A stretch of 11,609 nucleotides of DNA from a bacterium (GTDB lineage Bacteria > Patescibacteria > Paceibacteria > UBA9973 > UBA2103): assembly GCA_021812925.1 (NCBI GenBank), contig JAKAMK010000017.1:1-11609 (forward strand). The letters run 5' to 3'. The notes beneath the pieces are model-generated. The model was not told the DNA's origin. It saw nothing but the letters and a program-made list of their open reading frames with translations, and did not search any database. Shown piece after piece: positions 1 through 5,607 of the stretch. Every line of letters begins with the position of its first letter. Within the stretch, counting starts at the first letter, position 1. The position numbers and the translations under genes are program-made.

Positions 1-1
1 C

Positions 2-106
2 GCAAAGACGAATTATCTGTTCTATCTCACCGGGAAAGACGGGCAGATGCATTACGCGACTACGTATGCGGTACAGCTTGCCAACGAGCGGGCGTACCTT
101 CGGTAA
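2..106 (+). CDS. mltG: Endolytic murein transglycosylase MltG (YceG-like), C-terminal end only
   Basis: Only the last 34 codons are in the window, ending in TAA; the gene starts upstream of the left edge. The visible tail contains YLFYLTGKDGQMHYATTY followed by a short helix ending AYLR. It matches the conserved end of the MltG/YceG family, where a Y-x-Y-L-T-x-K-D-G-x-x-H/Y-x-A-x-T motif closes the catalytic domain. MltG is an inner-membrane lytic transglycosylase that cleaves nascent peptidoglycan strands and helps set glycan length. The call rests on this motif alone because the catalytic glutamate and the membrane segment lie outside the window. A hairpin about 9 nt downstream probably ends the transcript. 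Family is likely; the exact symbol is less certain. Confidence 0.72.
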   Translation, partial: AKTNYLFYLTGKDGQMHYATTYAVQLANERAYLR

Positions 107-114
107 TAAAAAAT

Positions 115-153
115 AAGCGCGACGTGCACCCGGTCGGGTGTCGTTTCGCGCTT
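115..153. terminator. Hairpin between convergent genes, probable bidirectional terminator
   Basis: The outer arms AAGCGCGA (115-122) and TCGCGCTT (146-153) are perfect complements. Inside them CACCC (127-131) pairs with GGGTG (136-140) around a GGTC loop. The hairpin sits 9 nt after the mltG stop and its right edge overlaps the stop codon of the minus-strand gene (152-154), so it can serve both converging transcripts. On the minus strand it is followed by TTATTTTTTATT, a good U-rich tail. On the plus strand no real T-run follows, so termination is better supported for the minus strand. Confidence 0.65.
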
Positions 154-472
154 ACTCATGGAGCACGTCCTTCTTCAGGTCGAAGTATTCGACCCAGGCG
201 TTTTCGCGCAGGCGTCTGACCTCGACGAGGTCTTCGTGCCAGAGCGCGAGCAGCCGGTCTCGAGGGAGGCCGTGCATGGTGTGTGCCTCCACGAACCAAA
301 GCTTCGTGCCCGCGATACGCACGCCGAATCGCATCGTTCTGCGGCCCCAGACTCCTGTCGGATGCCCGGTCTGCGGATCGCGAAGAAGCTGCGGTTTCTT
401 GAAGGTTATCTCGAATTGTGCGTGCGGTGCCTGTGCTAAGGTTCTCCGCACTAACCGTATGCGCGCATCCAT
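152..472 (-). CDS. Small hypothetical protein, 106 aa
   Basis: I do not recognise this family. The product is small, basic and soluble, with no membrane segment or signal peptide. It contains a stretch rich in aromatic and beta-type residues (MRFGVRIAGTKLWFVEAHTMHG, mid-protein) and a charged helical C-terminus (LWHEDLVEVRRLRENAWVEYF), suggesting one compact alpha/beta domain. I place the start at the ATG at 472, which has an AGGAG-type ribosome site about 10 nt upstream, one of very few in this window. A GTG at 502 in the same frame would add ten residues, but it lies at or before the transcription start predicted from the divergent promoter. The gene is transcribed alone, away from mnmA, and ends within a terminator hairpin. 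Sense coding is supported by isolation, terminator and promoter placement; function is unknown. Confidence 0.6.
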   Translation of the reverse strand: MDARIRLVRRTLAQAPHAQFEITFKKPQLLRDPQTGHPTGVWGRRTMRFGVRIAGTKLWFVEAHTMHGLPRDRLLALWHEDLVEVRRLRENAWVEYFDLKKDVLHE

Positions 473-505
473 GGGATGGGTACTCCTCTCGTTGCGCCCC
501 ACGGT

Positions 506-538
506 AAGATTGACATAGCGTAAGAATCTGTCAAGAAT
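506..538. promoter_or_regulatory. Overlapping divergent promoters of the small gene and mnmA
   Basis: A perfect TTGACA lies at 510-515 on the plus strand and a second perfect TTGACA at 534-529 on the minus strand, facing each other. Seventeen nt from the plus -35 is AAGAAT (533-538, 4 of 6 match to TATAAT), placing the transcription start at about the ATG of mnmA (545). Seventeen nt from the minus -35 is AATCTT (511-506, a weaker 3 of 6 match). Each -35 overlaps or abuts the other promoter's -10, so the two should compete for polymerase. Confidence 0.55.
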
Positions 539-544
539 TACCGC

Positions 545-1552
545 ATGAAGTCGGACGACGTGCGAGGCAGACGCATATACCTCGGCCTCTCGGGAGGCGT
601 GGACTCCGCCGTATCAGCGGCGCTCTTGAAGGATGCGGGTGCGGAAGTGCACTGCGTGTTCGTAAAAGGCTGGTATCCGCCGGGCATGCCCTGCACGTGG
701 GCCGAGGACCGCCGCGACGCCATGCGAGTCGCGGCACGGCTCGGATTGCCATTTGAGACGCTCGACGGAAGCTCGGAATACAAAGAGAGCGTCATCGACT
801 ACCTGCTCAATGAGTACGCCGCGGGAAGGACGCCGAATCCGGACGTGATGTGCAACCGTGACGTGAAGTTCGGTGTGCTCTATCGCCATGCGATGGCGCA
901 CGGCGCCGACTACCTCGCGACCGGCCATTACGTCGACGGCGAGAAAGACCAGCGTTACTTCCTCTGGGCAGTGCCTCCCGACGTGTGGCCCAAGCTCACG
1001 TTCCCGCTTGCGGGGAAGACGAAGGCGGAAGTCCGTGCGCTCGCCGCGCATTACCGGCTGCCGGTCGCGGAGAAACCGGATTCGCAGGGCGTCTGTTTCC
1101 TCGGAGACATCTCGGTCGACGAGTTCTTGCGGCAGACATTCCACCCGAAGCCCGGAATCGCGCTCGACGAAGCAGGCAACACGGTCGGGCAGCACGAGGG
1201 TGCCTTGCTCTACACGCTCGGGGAGCGGGTAGCGCTTCTAAACGCCTCTCTACAAGGGCCGTGGTACGTGCTTGCGAAGGACATGCGTGCCAATACACTC
1301 ACGGTGAGGGCGACGCGCGACAGCGCGTCGCCTCAGTCAGAGGGCATTTCGTTCGCACATCCGAACTGGCTCCGTAATCCGCACACCGTGGAAACCGCGC
1401 AGCTGCGATACCGAGGACCGCGTATCCGTGGCGTCGTGCACGGGAACATTTTCAAGCCGAGCGAGCCGTGCCCAGATGCACGTGCGAGCGGGCAGTCCAT
1501 CGTGTTCTACGACCATGATGAACGTCTTGTCGGCGGCGGCATCCTCTCGTGA
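545..1552 (+). CDS. mnmA: tRNA-specific 2-thiouridylase MnmA (TrmU)
   Basis: MnmA adenylates and then thiolates C2 of the wobble uridine U34 in tRNA-Lys, tRNA-Glu and tRNA-Gln, using ATP and sulfur relayed from a cysteine desulfurase. The 335-aa product has the PP-loop SGGVDS (residues 16-21). The first catalytic cysteine is in NPDVMCNRDVKF (Cys103) and the second in DSQGVCFLG (Cys184). The C-terminal barrel ends in GQSIVFYDHDERLVGGGIL. GHYV (127-130), DQRYFL (135-140) and the FPL (153-155) segment align with family landmarks. Compared with E. coli MnmA, about a dozen residues are missing between GHY and DQxYFL, so the enzyme is slightly compact. There is no Shine-Dalgarno; the ATG lies 6 nt after a -10-like hexamer, suggesting a leaderless message. 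No sulfur-relay gene is visible nearby. Confidence 0.96.
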   Translation: MKSDDVRGRRIYLGLSGGVDSAVSAALLKDAGAEVHCVFVKGWYPPGMPCTWAEDRRDAMRVAARLGLPFETLDGSSEYKESVIDYLLNEYAAGRTPNPDVMCNRDVKFGVLYRHAMAHGADYLATGHYVDGEKDQRYFLWAVPPDVWPKLTFPLAGKTKAEVRALAAHYRLPVAEKPDSQGVCFLGDISVDEFLRQTFHPKPGIALDEAGNTVGQHEGALLYTLGERVALLNASLQGPWYVLAKDMRANTLTVRATRDSASPQSEGISFAHPNWLRNPHTVETAQLRYRGPRIRGVVHGNIFKPSEPCPDARASGQSIVFYDHDERLVGGGILS

Positions 1553-1554
1553 AG

Positions 1555-1563
1555 TGGTACAAT
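1555..1563 (+). promoter_or_regulatory. Extended -10 promoter element before the small anchored protein
   Basis: TGG-TACAAT fits the extended -10 pattern TGnTAnAAT, with TACAAT at 1558-1563. It ends 7 nt before the ATG at 1571, so transcription could begin at or next to the start codon. No convincing -35 is present, as is common for extended -10 promoters. It overlaps the upstream ATG at 1562, which argues against that codon being the start on this transcript. Confidence 0.5.
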
Positions 1564-1570
1564 GCGGGGC

Positions 1571-1981
1571 ATGCATTACACGCGTTTCTGGGCGGCTGCA
1601 GCGATTATCGCGGTCATCATTCTCGGAGGATTCGCGCTTTCGGTCCCGCACACGCGTGATGTCGGCCAACCTGCTCGCCCCGAGGCGCCCGCGACTACGA
1701 CGCCGGTCGTCTCGCTCTCGGATTCCTACCGTCGCGGTACGCACACGCTCTCGGGCACCGTGCTCGCACCAGACGCCTGCGTAATCGTCACGTCATCTGC
1801 CACTACGACCGAAGTCGCTTCCACGGAGAGTATCGTCCTCTCCATCCAGATGCCGCCTGACTCGGGCACGTGCCTAGAGCTGCCGACCCCGATCCCGTTC
1901 ACGACTACCGTGGACGCCCTCAAGGACGCGCCTATCACCGTTACCGTGAACGGCGAGACGGCCAGTACCACCGCGCCATGA
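1571..1981 (+). CDS. Small secreted or membrane-anchored protein, unknown family
   Basis: The product is 136 aa. Residues about 7-24 form one hydrophobic segment (WAAAAIIAVIILGGFALSV) after a short positively charged start, so it is a signal anchor or uncleaved signal peptide with the rest outside the membrane. A Thr/Ser/Pro/Ala-rich linker (about 31-56) leads to a beta-rich domain (GTHTLSGTVLAPDAC onward) that looks like a small beta-sandwich. Two cysteines, Cys70 and Cys101, are spaced to form a disulfide. The end (PITVTVNGETASTTAP) is again Thr-rich. I chose the ATG at 1571 because a -10 element ends 7 nt upstream; an in-frame ATG at 1562 would add three residues. Its TGA overlaps the next ATG (ATGA at 1978-1981), so translation is probably coupled to the nuclease gene. 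The exact role is unknown. Confidence 0.8.
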   Translation: MHYTRFWAAAAIIAVIILGGFALSVPHTRDVGQPARPEAPATTTPVVSLSDSYRRGTHTLSGTVLAPDACVIVTSSATTTEVASTESIVLSIQMPPDSGTCLELPTPIPFTTTVDALKDAPITVTVNGETASTTAP

Positions 1982-2865
1982 CAGACGAGCACCCGTACAT
2001 CATAAAAGCCGACGGGACGAGCGAGCTTTTCGACCCGGGCCGCCTCGTTGCATCGCTACAGCGCGCGGGTGCGGGTGTCCATGCGGCGGAAGGCATCACC
2101 GACCAGATTACGAGCACCATCGTCCCGGGAACGACTTCCAAGGAGGTCTATGCGCGTGCCTTCGCGCTCCTGCGCAAGGAAGGACGGCCGGTCGCCGCGC
2201 GCTACGCGCTGCGTCGTGCCATGCTCGAGTTCGGGCCGACCGGCCATCCGTTCGAAGATTTCGTGTCGCATCTTTTCGAGGCAGAAGGGTGGGCCGTGGA
2301 GACGCGCAAGATGATTCAGGGCAAGTGCGTCATGCATGAGACCGATTTCTACGCATCGCACCCTGGTCGCGGCGAATATCTCGCGGCAGAGCTGAAGTAC
2401 CACAACGACCCCGGCTACAAGACCGACCTCAAGGTGGCGCTCTACGTGAAGAGCCGTTTCGATGACATCTTCGCGTGCGATGAAGCGGCACGCACCTGCC
2501 CCATAGACCGCGGCCTCTTGGTCACGAACACGAAGTTCACGAGCGAAGCTATCGCGTACGCCGAGTGTGCCGGCGTGGAACTCCTCGGATGGAGCTACCC
2601 TCACGAAGAAAGCCTCCTCGTGCGGATGTACCGCGCGAAGGTGTATCCCATCACGGCGCTCACCGGCCTCTCGCGCGCCGAGAAGAAGCTGCTCATAGAC
2701 AACCGTGTCGTGGCGGTGGACCAGATTCTCAAGGATCGGACCTTGCTCGACCCGCTCCACCTCGCCCCTGAGGTCGCCGGCGAGCTTCTCGCCGAGGCCG
2801 AGGGCATGATGGCGCTGCCGCACGAAGACGCATTCCACCACGCCCTGAGCCGGAAAGCGGCCTAG
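1978..2865 (+). CDS. ATP-cone domain fused to an Mrr-like PD-(D/E)xK nuclease
   Basis: The 295-aa product has three parts. Residues about 6-90 form an ATP-cone (YIIKADGTSELFDPGRLVASL, then VYARAFALLRKEGRPVAARYALRRA), the small nucleotide-sensing module known from class I ribonucleotide reductase and NrdR. Residues about 89-215 look like an Mrr-type restriction endonuclease fold: GHPFEDFVSHLFEAEGW with Glu94, Asp123 in HETDFY, Glu138-x-Lys140 in AELKYHN, then GLLVTNTKFTSEA. The C-terminus (226-255, ITALTGLSRAEKKLLIDNRV) resembles a helix-hairpin-helix that could bind DNA. The ATG at 1978 overlaps the previous stop as ATGA. An in-frame ATG at 1870 would lie inside the previous gene and is rejected. 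A (d)ATP-gated DNA nuclease is inferred; no methyltransferase partner is present. The stop codon lies within the 166-bp palindrome that follows. Confidence 0.85.
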   Translation: MTDEHPYIIKADGTSELFDPGRLVASLQRAGAGVHAAEGITDQITSTIVPGTTSKEVYARAFALLRKEGRPVAARYALRRAMLEFGPTGHPFEDFVSHLFEAEGWAVETRKMIQGKCVMHETDFYASHPGRGEYLAAELKYHNDPGYKTDLKVALYVKSRFDDIFACDEAARTCPIDRGLLVTNTKFTSEAIAYAECAGVELLGWSYPHEESLLVRMYRAKVYPITALTGLSRAEKKLLIDNRVVAVDQILKDRTLLDPLHLAPEVAGELLAEAEGMMALPHEDAFHHALSRKAA

Positions 2866-3027
2866 AGCTCATTTCAAAACTCTGGACTACTGCGAGACCG
2901 CGTGGCGGGCTGCGAACCACGCCTCGAACTGCTCCCCGTAGCTACGGCTACGCCTCGCATTTCTCACCGGGTTCTCGCCACGCCACGCGGTCTCTCGCTA
3001 CGTCGATAGTTTTGAAATGAGCTCTAG
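2862..3027. repeat. 166-bp imperfect palindrome, MITE-like or large RNA hairpin
   Basis: The outer 20 bases CTAGAGCTCATTTCAAAACT (2862-2881) are the exact reverse complement of 3008-3027. A second perfect block, GAGACCGCGTGGCG (2894-2907), matches 2981-2994. Shorter matches (GAACC 2914-2918 with 2970-2974; TGC 2930-2932 with 2957-2959) continue inward. The tip is CGTAGC (2937-2942), loop TACG (2943-2946), GCTACG (2947-2952). The two arms are each 81 nt, and the loop is exactly central. As RNA the tip is a C(UACG)G tetraloop, of the extra-stable UNCG class. CTAG stands at both ends and supplies the upstream gene's TAG stop, so the element either inserted at a CTAG target or is a native terminator-like fold. 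No ORF of note lies inside. The remaining intergenic bases (3028-3062) hold the next promoter. Confidence 0.85.
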
Positions 3028-3047
3028 CGGTAGGCACCCCGCGGATG

Positions 3048-3056
3048 TGGTAGGGT
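3048..3056 (+). promoter_or_regulatory. Possible extended -10 element for the four-gene operon
   Basis: TGG-TAGGGT ends 6 nt before the ATG at 3063. The hexamer is a weak match to TATAAT (3 of 6), but it has the TGn extension and the same spacing to ATG as the other candidate promoters in this window. It starts 21 nt beyond the palindrome. Confidence 0.35.
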
Positions 3057-3062
3057 AGTCGT

Positions 3063-3539
3063 ATGAGTCGCCCGTTTTCTCCCATGTCATTCATCTCTGG
3101 AATCGTCCTCGGCCTCTTGCTCATGACGGCGTGGTACTACGGCGGGTTCTCGGCGCCCACTTCGAGCGCGAACGATGCTTCGCAGGCCGCATCATCGACG
3201 CCGGTCGGTAATCCGAGCGGCGCGGTCTCCGTCTCTAACCAGCCTGCGGGAAGCATCGTCATCGTCGATTCGGTTACCGTGCCGCCGCCAGGCGTATGGG
3301 TTGCCATACGCGAGGTGAACGACGGCACGCTCGGCAACGTGCTCGGTGCCGCGCGCGTGGGCGGCCCGCGCCTCAACATCTCGGTGCCGCTCCTGCGTGC
3401 GACCACGCCGGGCGATACCTACGCGGTCGAGCTCTACCGCGATAGCGGCGACAATGCGTTCGACCTCTCGACCGACAGCGTCTACGTGGACTTCGACACG
3501 GGCGAGCGTGTCGTCGCCTATTTCCAAACCACAAACTAG
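3063..3539 (+). CDS. Membrane-anchored DUF7282-like protein
   Basis: The product is 158 aa. A hydrophobic segment at about residues 9-26 (SFISGIVLGLLLMTAWYY) anchors it, followed by a Ser/Ala/Asn-rich linker (about 30-60). The folded part (62 to the end) reads GSIVIVDSVTVPPPGVWVAIREVNDG, then LGAARVGGPRLNISVPL, then YAVELYRDSGDNAFDLSTDSVYVD. This order resembles the DUF7282 pattern (val-asp-ser at the start, a small glycine-rich middle, and an acidic D-x-G-D-x-x-F-D near the end). The acidic run could bind a metal ion, which is inference. It heads a tight operon: its TAG is followed directly by the ATG of the nuclease gene with no spacing. No Shine-Dalgarno is present. Function unknown; extracytoplasmic location is likely. 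Confidence 0.78.
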   Translation: MSRPFSPMSFISGIVLGLLLMTAWYYGGFSAPTSSANDASQAASSTPVGNPSGAVSVSNQPAGSIVIVDSVTVPPPGVWVAIREVNDGTLGNVLGAARVGGPRLNISVPLLRATTPGDTYAVELYRDSGDNAFDLSTDSVYVDFDTGERVVAYFQTTN

Positions 3540-4325
3540 ATGGCGACGTTCAAGAAGACCTACAATCCGGACCGTAATCCCGACTGGAACTATGGCGGGA
3601 GCAAGTGGCGTCTCTCGCGTTCGAAGATAGACCTCTTCATCGAGTGTCCGCGCTGCTTCTACCTCGACAACAAGCTCGGCACCGCGCGGCCGCGCGGCCC
3701 GGCGTTCACGCTGAACGTCGCCGTCGACGCGCTCTTGAAGCGTGAATTCGATGCGCACCGCGCGGAAGGGAAGCCGCATCCGCTCATGGAGCATTACCGT
3801 ATCGATGCCGTGCCCTTCCAGCATAAGGAGCTGGATACCTGGCGGGAGAACTTCGAGGGCGTCGAGTTCATGGACAAAGCGACCGGCTTCACGATCTCTG
3901 GCGCCGTAGACGACGTCTGGGTGAACCCGAATGGCGAACTCATCGTCGTCGACTACAAGGCCACGTCGAAGGAGGGCACCATCGAATCGCTCGCCGATTC
4001 TTCGTGGGAAGAGCAGTACCGTCGACAGATGGGCGTCTACCAGTGGCTCTTGCGGAAGAACGGCTTCACCGTCTCCGATACGGGCTACTTCGTGTATGCG
4101 AACGCGAAGAGCGACAAGGAGGCATTCGATGGACAGCTTGAATTCGAAGTCACGGTCGTGCCATGCGAGGGCTCCACGGATTGGATCGATGACGTGCTTC
4201 CGAAGATAAAGGCCTGTCTCGATAGCGACGAGATTCCTCCTGTGGGCAACCGGTGCGAGTACTGCCCCTACCGCACGGCTGCAGGCAAGAAGCTCCAAGC
4301 GCTCCACCGTAAGCAGAAATCCTAA
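3540..4325 (+). CDS. PD-(D/E)xK nuclease with four cysteines (RecB/Cas4-like)
   Basis: The 261-aa product carries the hallmarks of the RecB/Cas4/AddB-like nuclease superfamily (PDDEXK_1). These are an N-terminal LSRSKIDLFIECPRCFYL helix (25-42), GAVDDVW with Asp124/Asp125, LIVVDYKAT with Asp138-x-Lys140 as the metal-binding core, and the QxxxY motif QMGVY (Gln163, Tyr167). Cys36 and Cys39 near the N-terminus and Cys239 and Cys242 (RCEYCPYR) near the C-terminus are placed to hold a 4Fe-4S cluster that staples the domain together, as in Cas4 and AddB. That is known for those families and inferred here. No helicase domain is attached and no CRISPR array is in the window. It starts immediately after the previous stop and ends 1 nt before ung, so a repair role is plausible. 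It is unrelated to the Mrr-like nuclease upstream. Confidence 0.88.
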   Translation: MATFKKTYNPDRNPDWNYGGSKWRLSRSKIDLFIECPRCFYLDNKLGTARPRGPAFTLNVAVDALLKREFDAHRAEGKPHPLMEHYRIDAVPFQHKELDTWRENFEGVEFMDKATGFTISGAVDDVWVNPNGELIVVDYKATSKEGTIESLADSSWEEQYRRQMGVYQWLLRKNGFTVSDTGYFVYANAKSDKEAFDGQLEFEVTVVPCEGSTDWIDDVLPKIKACLDSDEIPPVGNRCEYCPYRTAAGKKLQALHRKQKS

Positions 4326-4326
4326 G

Positions 4327-5004
4327 ATGGAAGTCCGCATCGACGAATCCTGGAAGCAGCATCTCGCGCCCGAGTTCGAGAAGCCGTACTTCAAGGAGCT
4401 CGCGGAGTTCGTGAAGAAAGAGTATCAGGACGAGACCATTTACCCGCCACCTAAGTTCATCTTCCGCGCGTTCGACCTCTGCCCGTTCGACGAGGTCAAG
4501 GTGGTCATTCTCGGGCAGGACCCATACATCAACCGTGGCGAAGCGAATGGGCTCTGCTTCGCGGTCGCGGACGGCGTCCGTCTCCCGCCGTCTCTCTTGA
4601 ATATCTACAAGGAAATCGCTGCCGAATATGGCGTGCCGGTGGAGTCGCTCGTGGCGAAGGGCGGAGACCTCTCGCGCTTAGCATCGCAGGGCGTACTGCT
4701 CCTGAACGCGACGCTTACCGTACGCGCAAAACTCTCGAACTCTCATGCGGGGAAAGGCTGGGAAGCGTTCACGGACGCTGCGGTGAAAGCGCTCTCGGAC
4801 GAGCGTGAGCACCTGGTCTTCATGCTCTGGGGTAATTACGCGAGGAAGAAAGGCGCGCACATAGACCGCGAGAAGCACCTGGTGCTCGAATCAGCACACC
4901 CGTCGCCCTTGTCTGCGCATGCCGGATTCTTCGGCAACGGCCACTTCAGACGCGCGAACGAATACCTTGCCGAGCACGGCGAGAAACCGATAGACTGGCT
5001 CTAA
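4327..5004 (+). CDS. ung: Uracil-DNA glycosylase, family 1 (Ung)
   Basis: Ung removes uracil from DNA and starts base-excision repair. The 225-aa product is near the usual family length. It shows GQDPY with the catalytic Asp65 and Tyr67, GLCFAV (75-80) with the stacking Phe78, GVLLLNATLTVRA with uracil-contacting Asn127, and NSHAGKGWE. The end has HPSPLSAHAGFFGNGHF with catalytic His191 and the intercalating Leu195, and the typical PIDWL terminus. Relative to the common GQDPYHGPGQAHGL, this protein reads GQDPYINRGEANGL, so a frequent His is Ile and QAH is EAN; the core residues remain. It starts 1 nt after the nuclease stop and its TAA shares one base with the next ATG (TAATG), indicating one operon with translational coupling. 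No Shine-Dalgarno is seen. Confidence 0.97.
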   Translation: MEVRIDESWKQHLAPEFEKPYFKELAEFVKKEYQDETIYPPPKFIFRAFDLCPFDEVKVVILGQDPYINRGEANGLCFAVADGVRLPPSLLNIYKEIAAEYGVPVESLVAKGGDLSRLASQGVLLLNATLTVRAKLSNSHAGKGWEAFTDAAVKALSDEREHLVFMLWGNYARKKGAHIDREKHLVLESAHPSPLSAHAGFFGNGHFRRANEYLAEHGEKPIDWL

Positions 5005-5564
5005 TGCAACACACCCCACAAATAAAAAAGGCGCTTCAATTCGCTGCACGGAAACACCATGGACAGCTCCGTCGCGAGACCGAACCCTTGCCGTATCTCA
5101 CGCACCTCGTGTCCGTAGCGCTCCTTGTCGCCGAGGATGGCGCGCACGACGACGTGGTCTCGGCCGCACTCCTGCATGACACCATCGAGGATACAGGCAC
5201 GACGAAGGAGGAGCTCGCCCGTGCGTTCAACGAGACGGTCGCAGCTCTTGTCGAACACGTGAGCGAGCCGAAAGGACGTCCATGGAAGGAACGCAAGACG
5301 GCATACTTGGCGCACCTTGAGACCGCTCCGACCGATGCGCTCCTCATCGCTGCCGCCGACAAGATTGACAACATCGAGAGCAAGCTCGAAGCATACGAGC
5401 GAGAAGGGCAAGCCTTGCTCACGCGCTGGAAGCAGCCCACGAGCGACTACCTCTGGATGCACGGCGAGACGCTACGCATCGTGCGTGCACGACTGCCGGA
5501 GCATCCGCTCACGAAGCGGCTTGCCGAGGCGTGTGCTCGTGAGCGAGAAGCCTTCGGCGCGTAA
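5004..5564 (+). CDS. Stand-alone HD-domain hydrolase, RelA/SpoT (Mesh1)-type
   Basis: The 186-aa product is essentially one HD domain of the type found at the N-terminus of RelA/SpoT enzymes. AARKHHGQLRRETEPLPYLTH (14-34) supplies His34, ALLHDTIEDT (55-64) supplies the His58-Asp59 pair and the Glu62-Asp63 motif, and AADKIDNI (117-124) supplies Asp119. Together these form the metal site that removes the 3'-diphosphate from (p)ppGpp. There is no synthetase, TGS or ACT domain, so it resembles small alarmone hydrolases such as Mesh1; another nucleotide substrate is possible. It is the last gene of the operon, with its ATG overlapping the ung stop by one base. It converges on the M13 peptidase gene with only 9 nt between the two stops. 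Fold is confident; substrate is inferred. Confidence 0.85.
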   Translation: MQHTPQIKKALQFAARKHHGQLRRETEPLPYLTHLVSVALLVAEDGAHDDVVSAALLHDTIEDTGTTKEELARAFNETVAALVEHVSEPKGRPWKERKTAYLAHLETAPTDALLIAAADKIDNIESKLEAYEREGQALLTRWKQPTSDYLWMHGETLRIVRARLPEHPLTKRLAEACAREREAFGA

Positions 5565-5607
5565 CGTACGCGACTACCAGATTTTTGCGCGAGCCTTTTT
5601 CTCGCGC
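5558..5607. terminator. Two short hairpins at the convergent gene ends, weak terminator candidate
   Basis: CGCGTA (5558-5563) pairs with TACGCG (5567-5572) around the loop ACG and spans the HD gene stop. On the plus strand a T5 run (5582-5586) follows after a 9-nt gap. A second stem, GCGCGAG (5587-5593) with CTCGCGC (5601-5607), lies in the last codons of the peptidase gene. Neither has a U-tract directly at its base, so intrinsic termination here is uncertain. Confidence 0.3.

Noticed and set aside
1870..1977. Upstream ATG extending the ATP-cone gene by 36 residues
   Set aside because: It would overlap the small anchored protein for over 100 bases, and its residues are Arg/Pro-rich out-of-frame sequence. 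The ATP-cone begins right after the ATG at 1978, which also has the ATGA coupling.
2056..2841. 261-codon minus-strand open frame
   Set aside because: Shadow of the ATP-cone/Mrr gene; no motifs, compositionally typical of an antisense frame.
2862..3027. CRISPR repeat or integron attC site
   Set aside because: There is a single palindrome and no spaced direct repeats; attC core sites were not seen and no integrase is in the window.
3192..4394. 400-codon open frame on the minus strand
   Set aside because: It lies opposite the DUF7282-like, nuclease and start of ung genes, which have clear motifs. Its translation is Arg/Val/His-rich low-information sequence, as expected opposite high-GC coding DNA.
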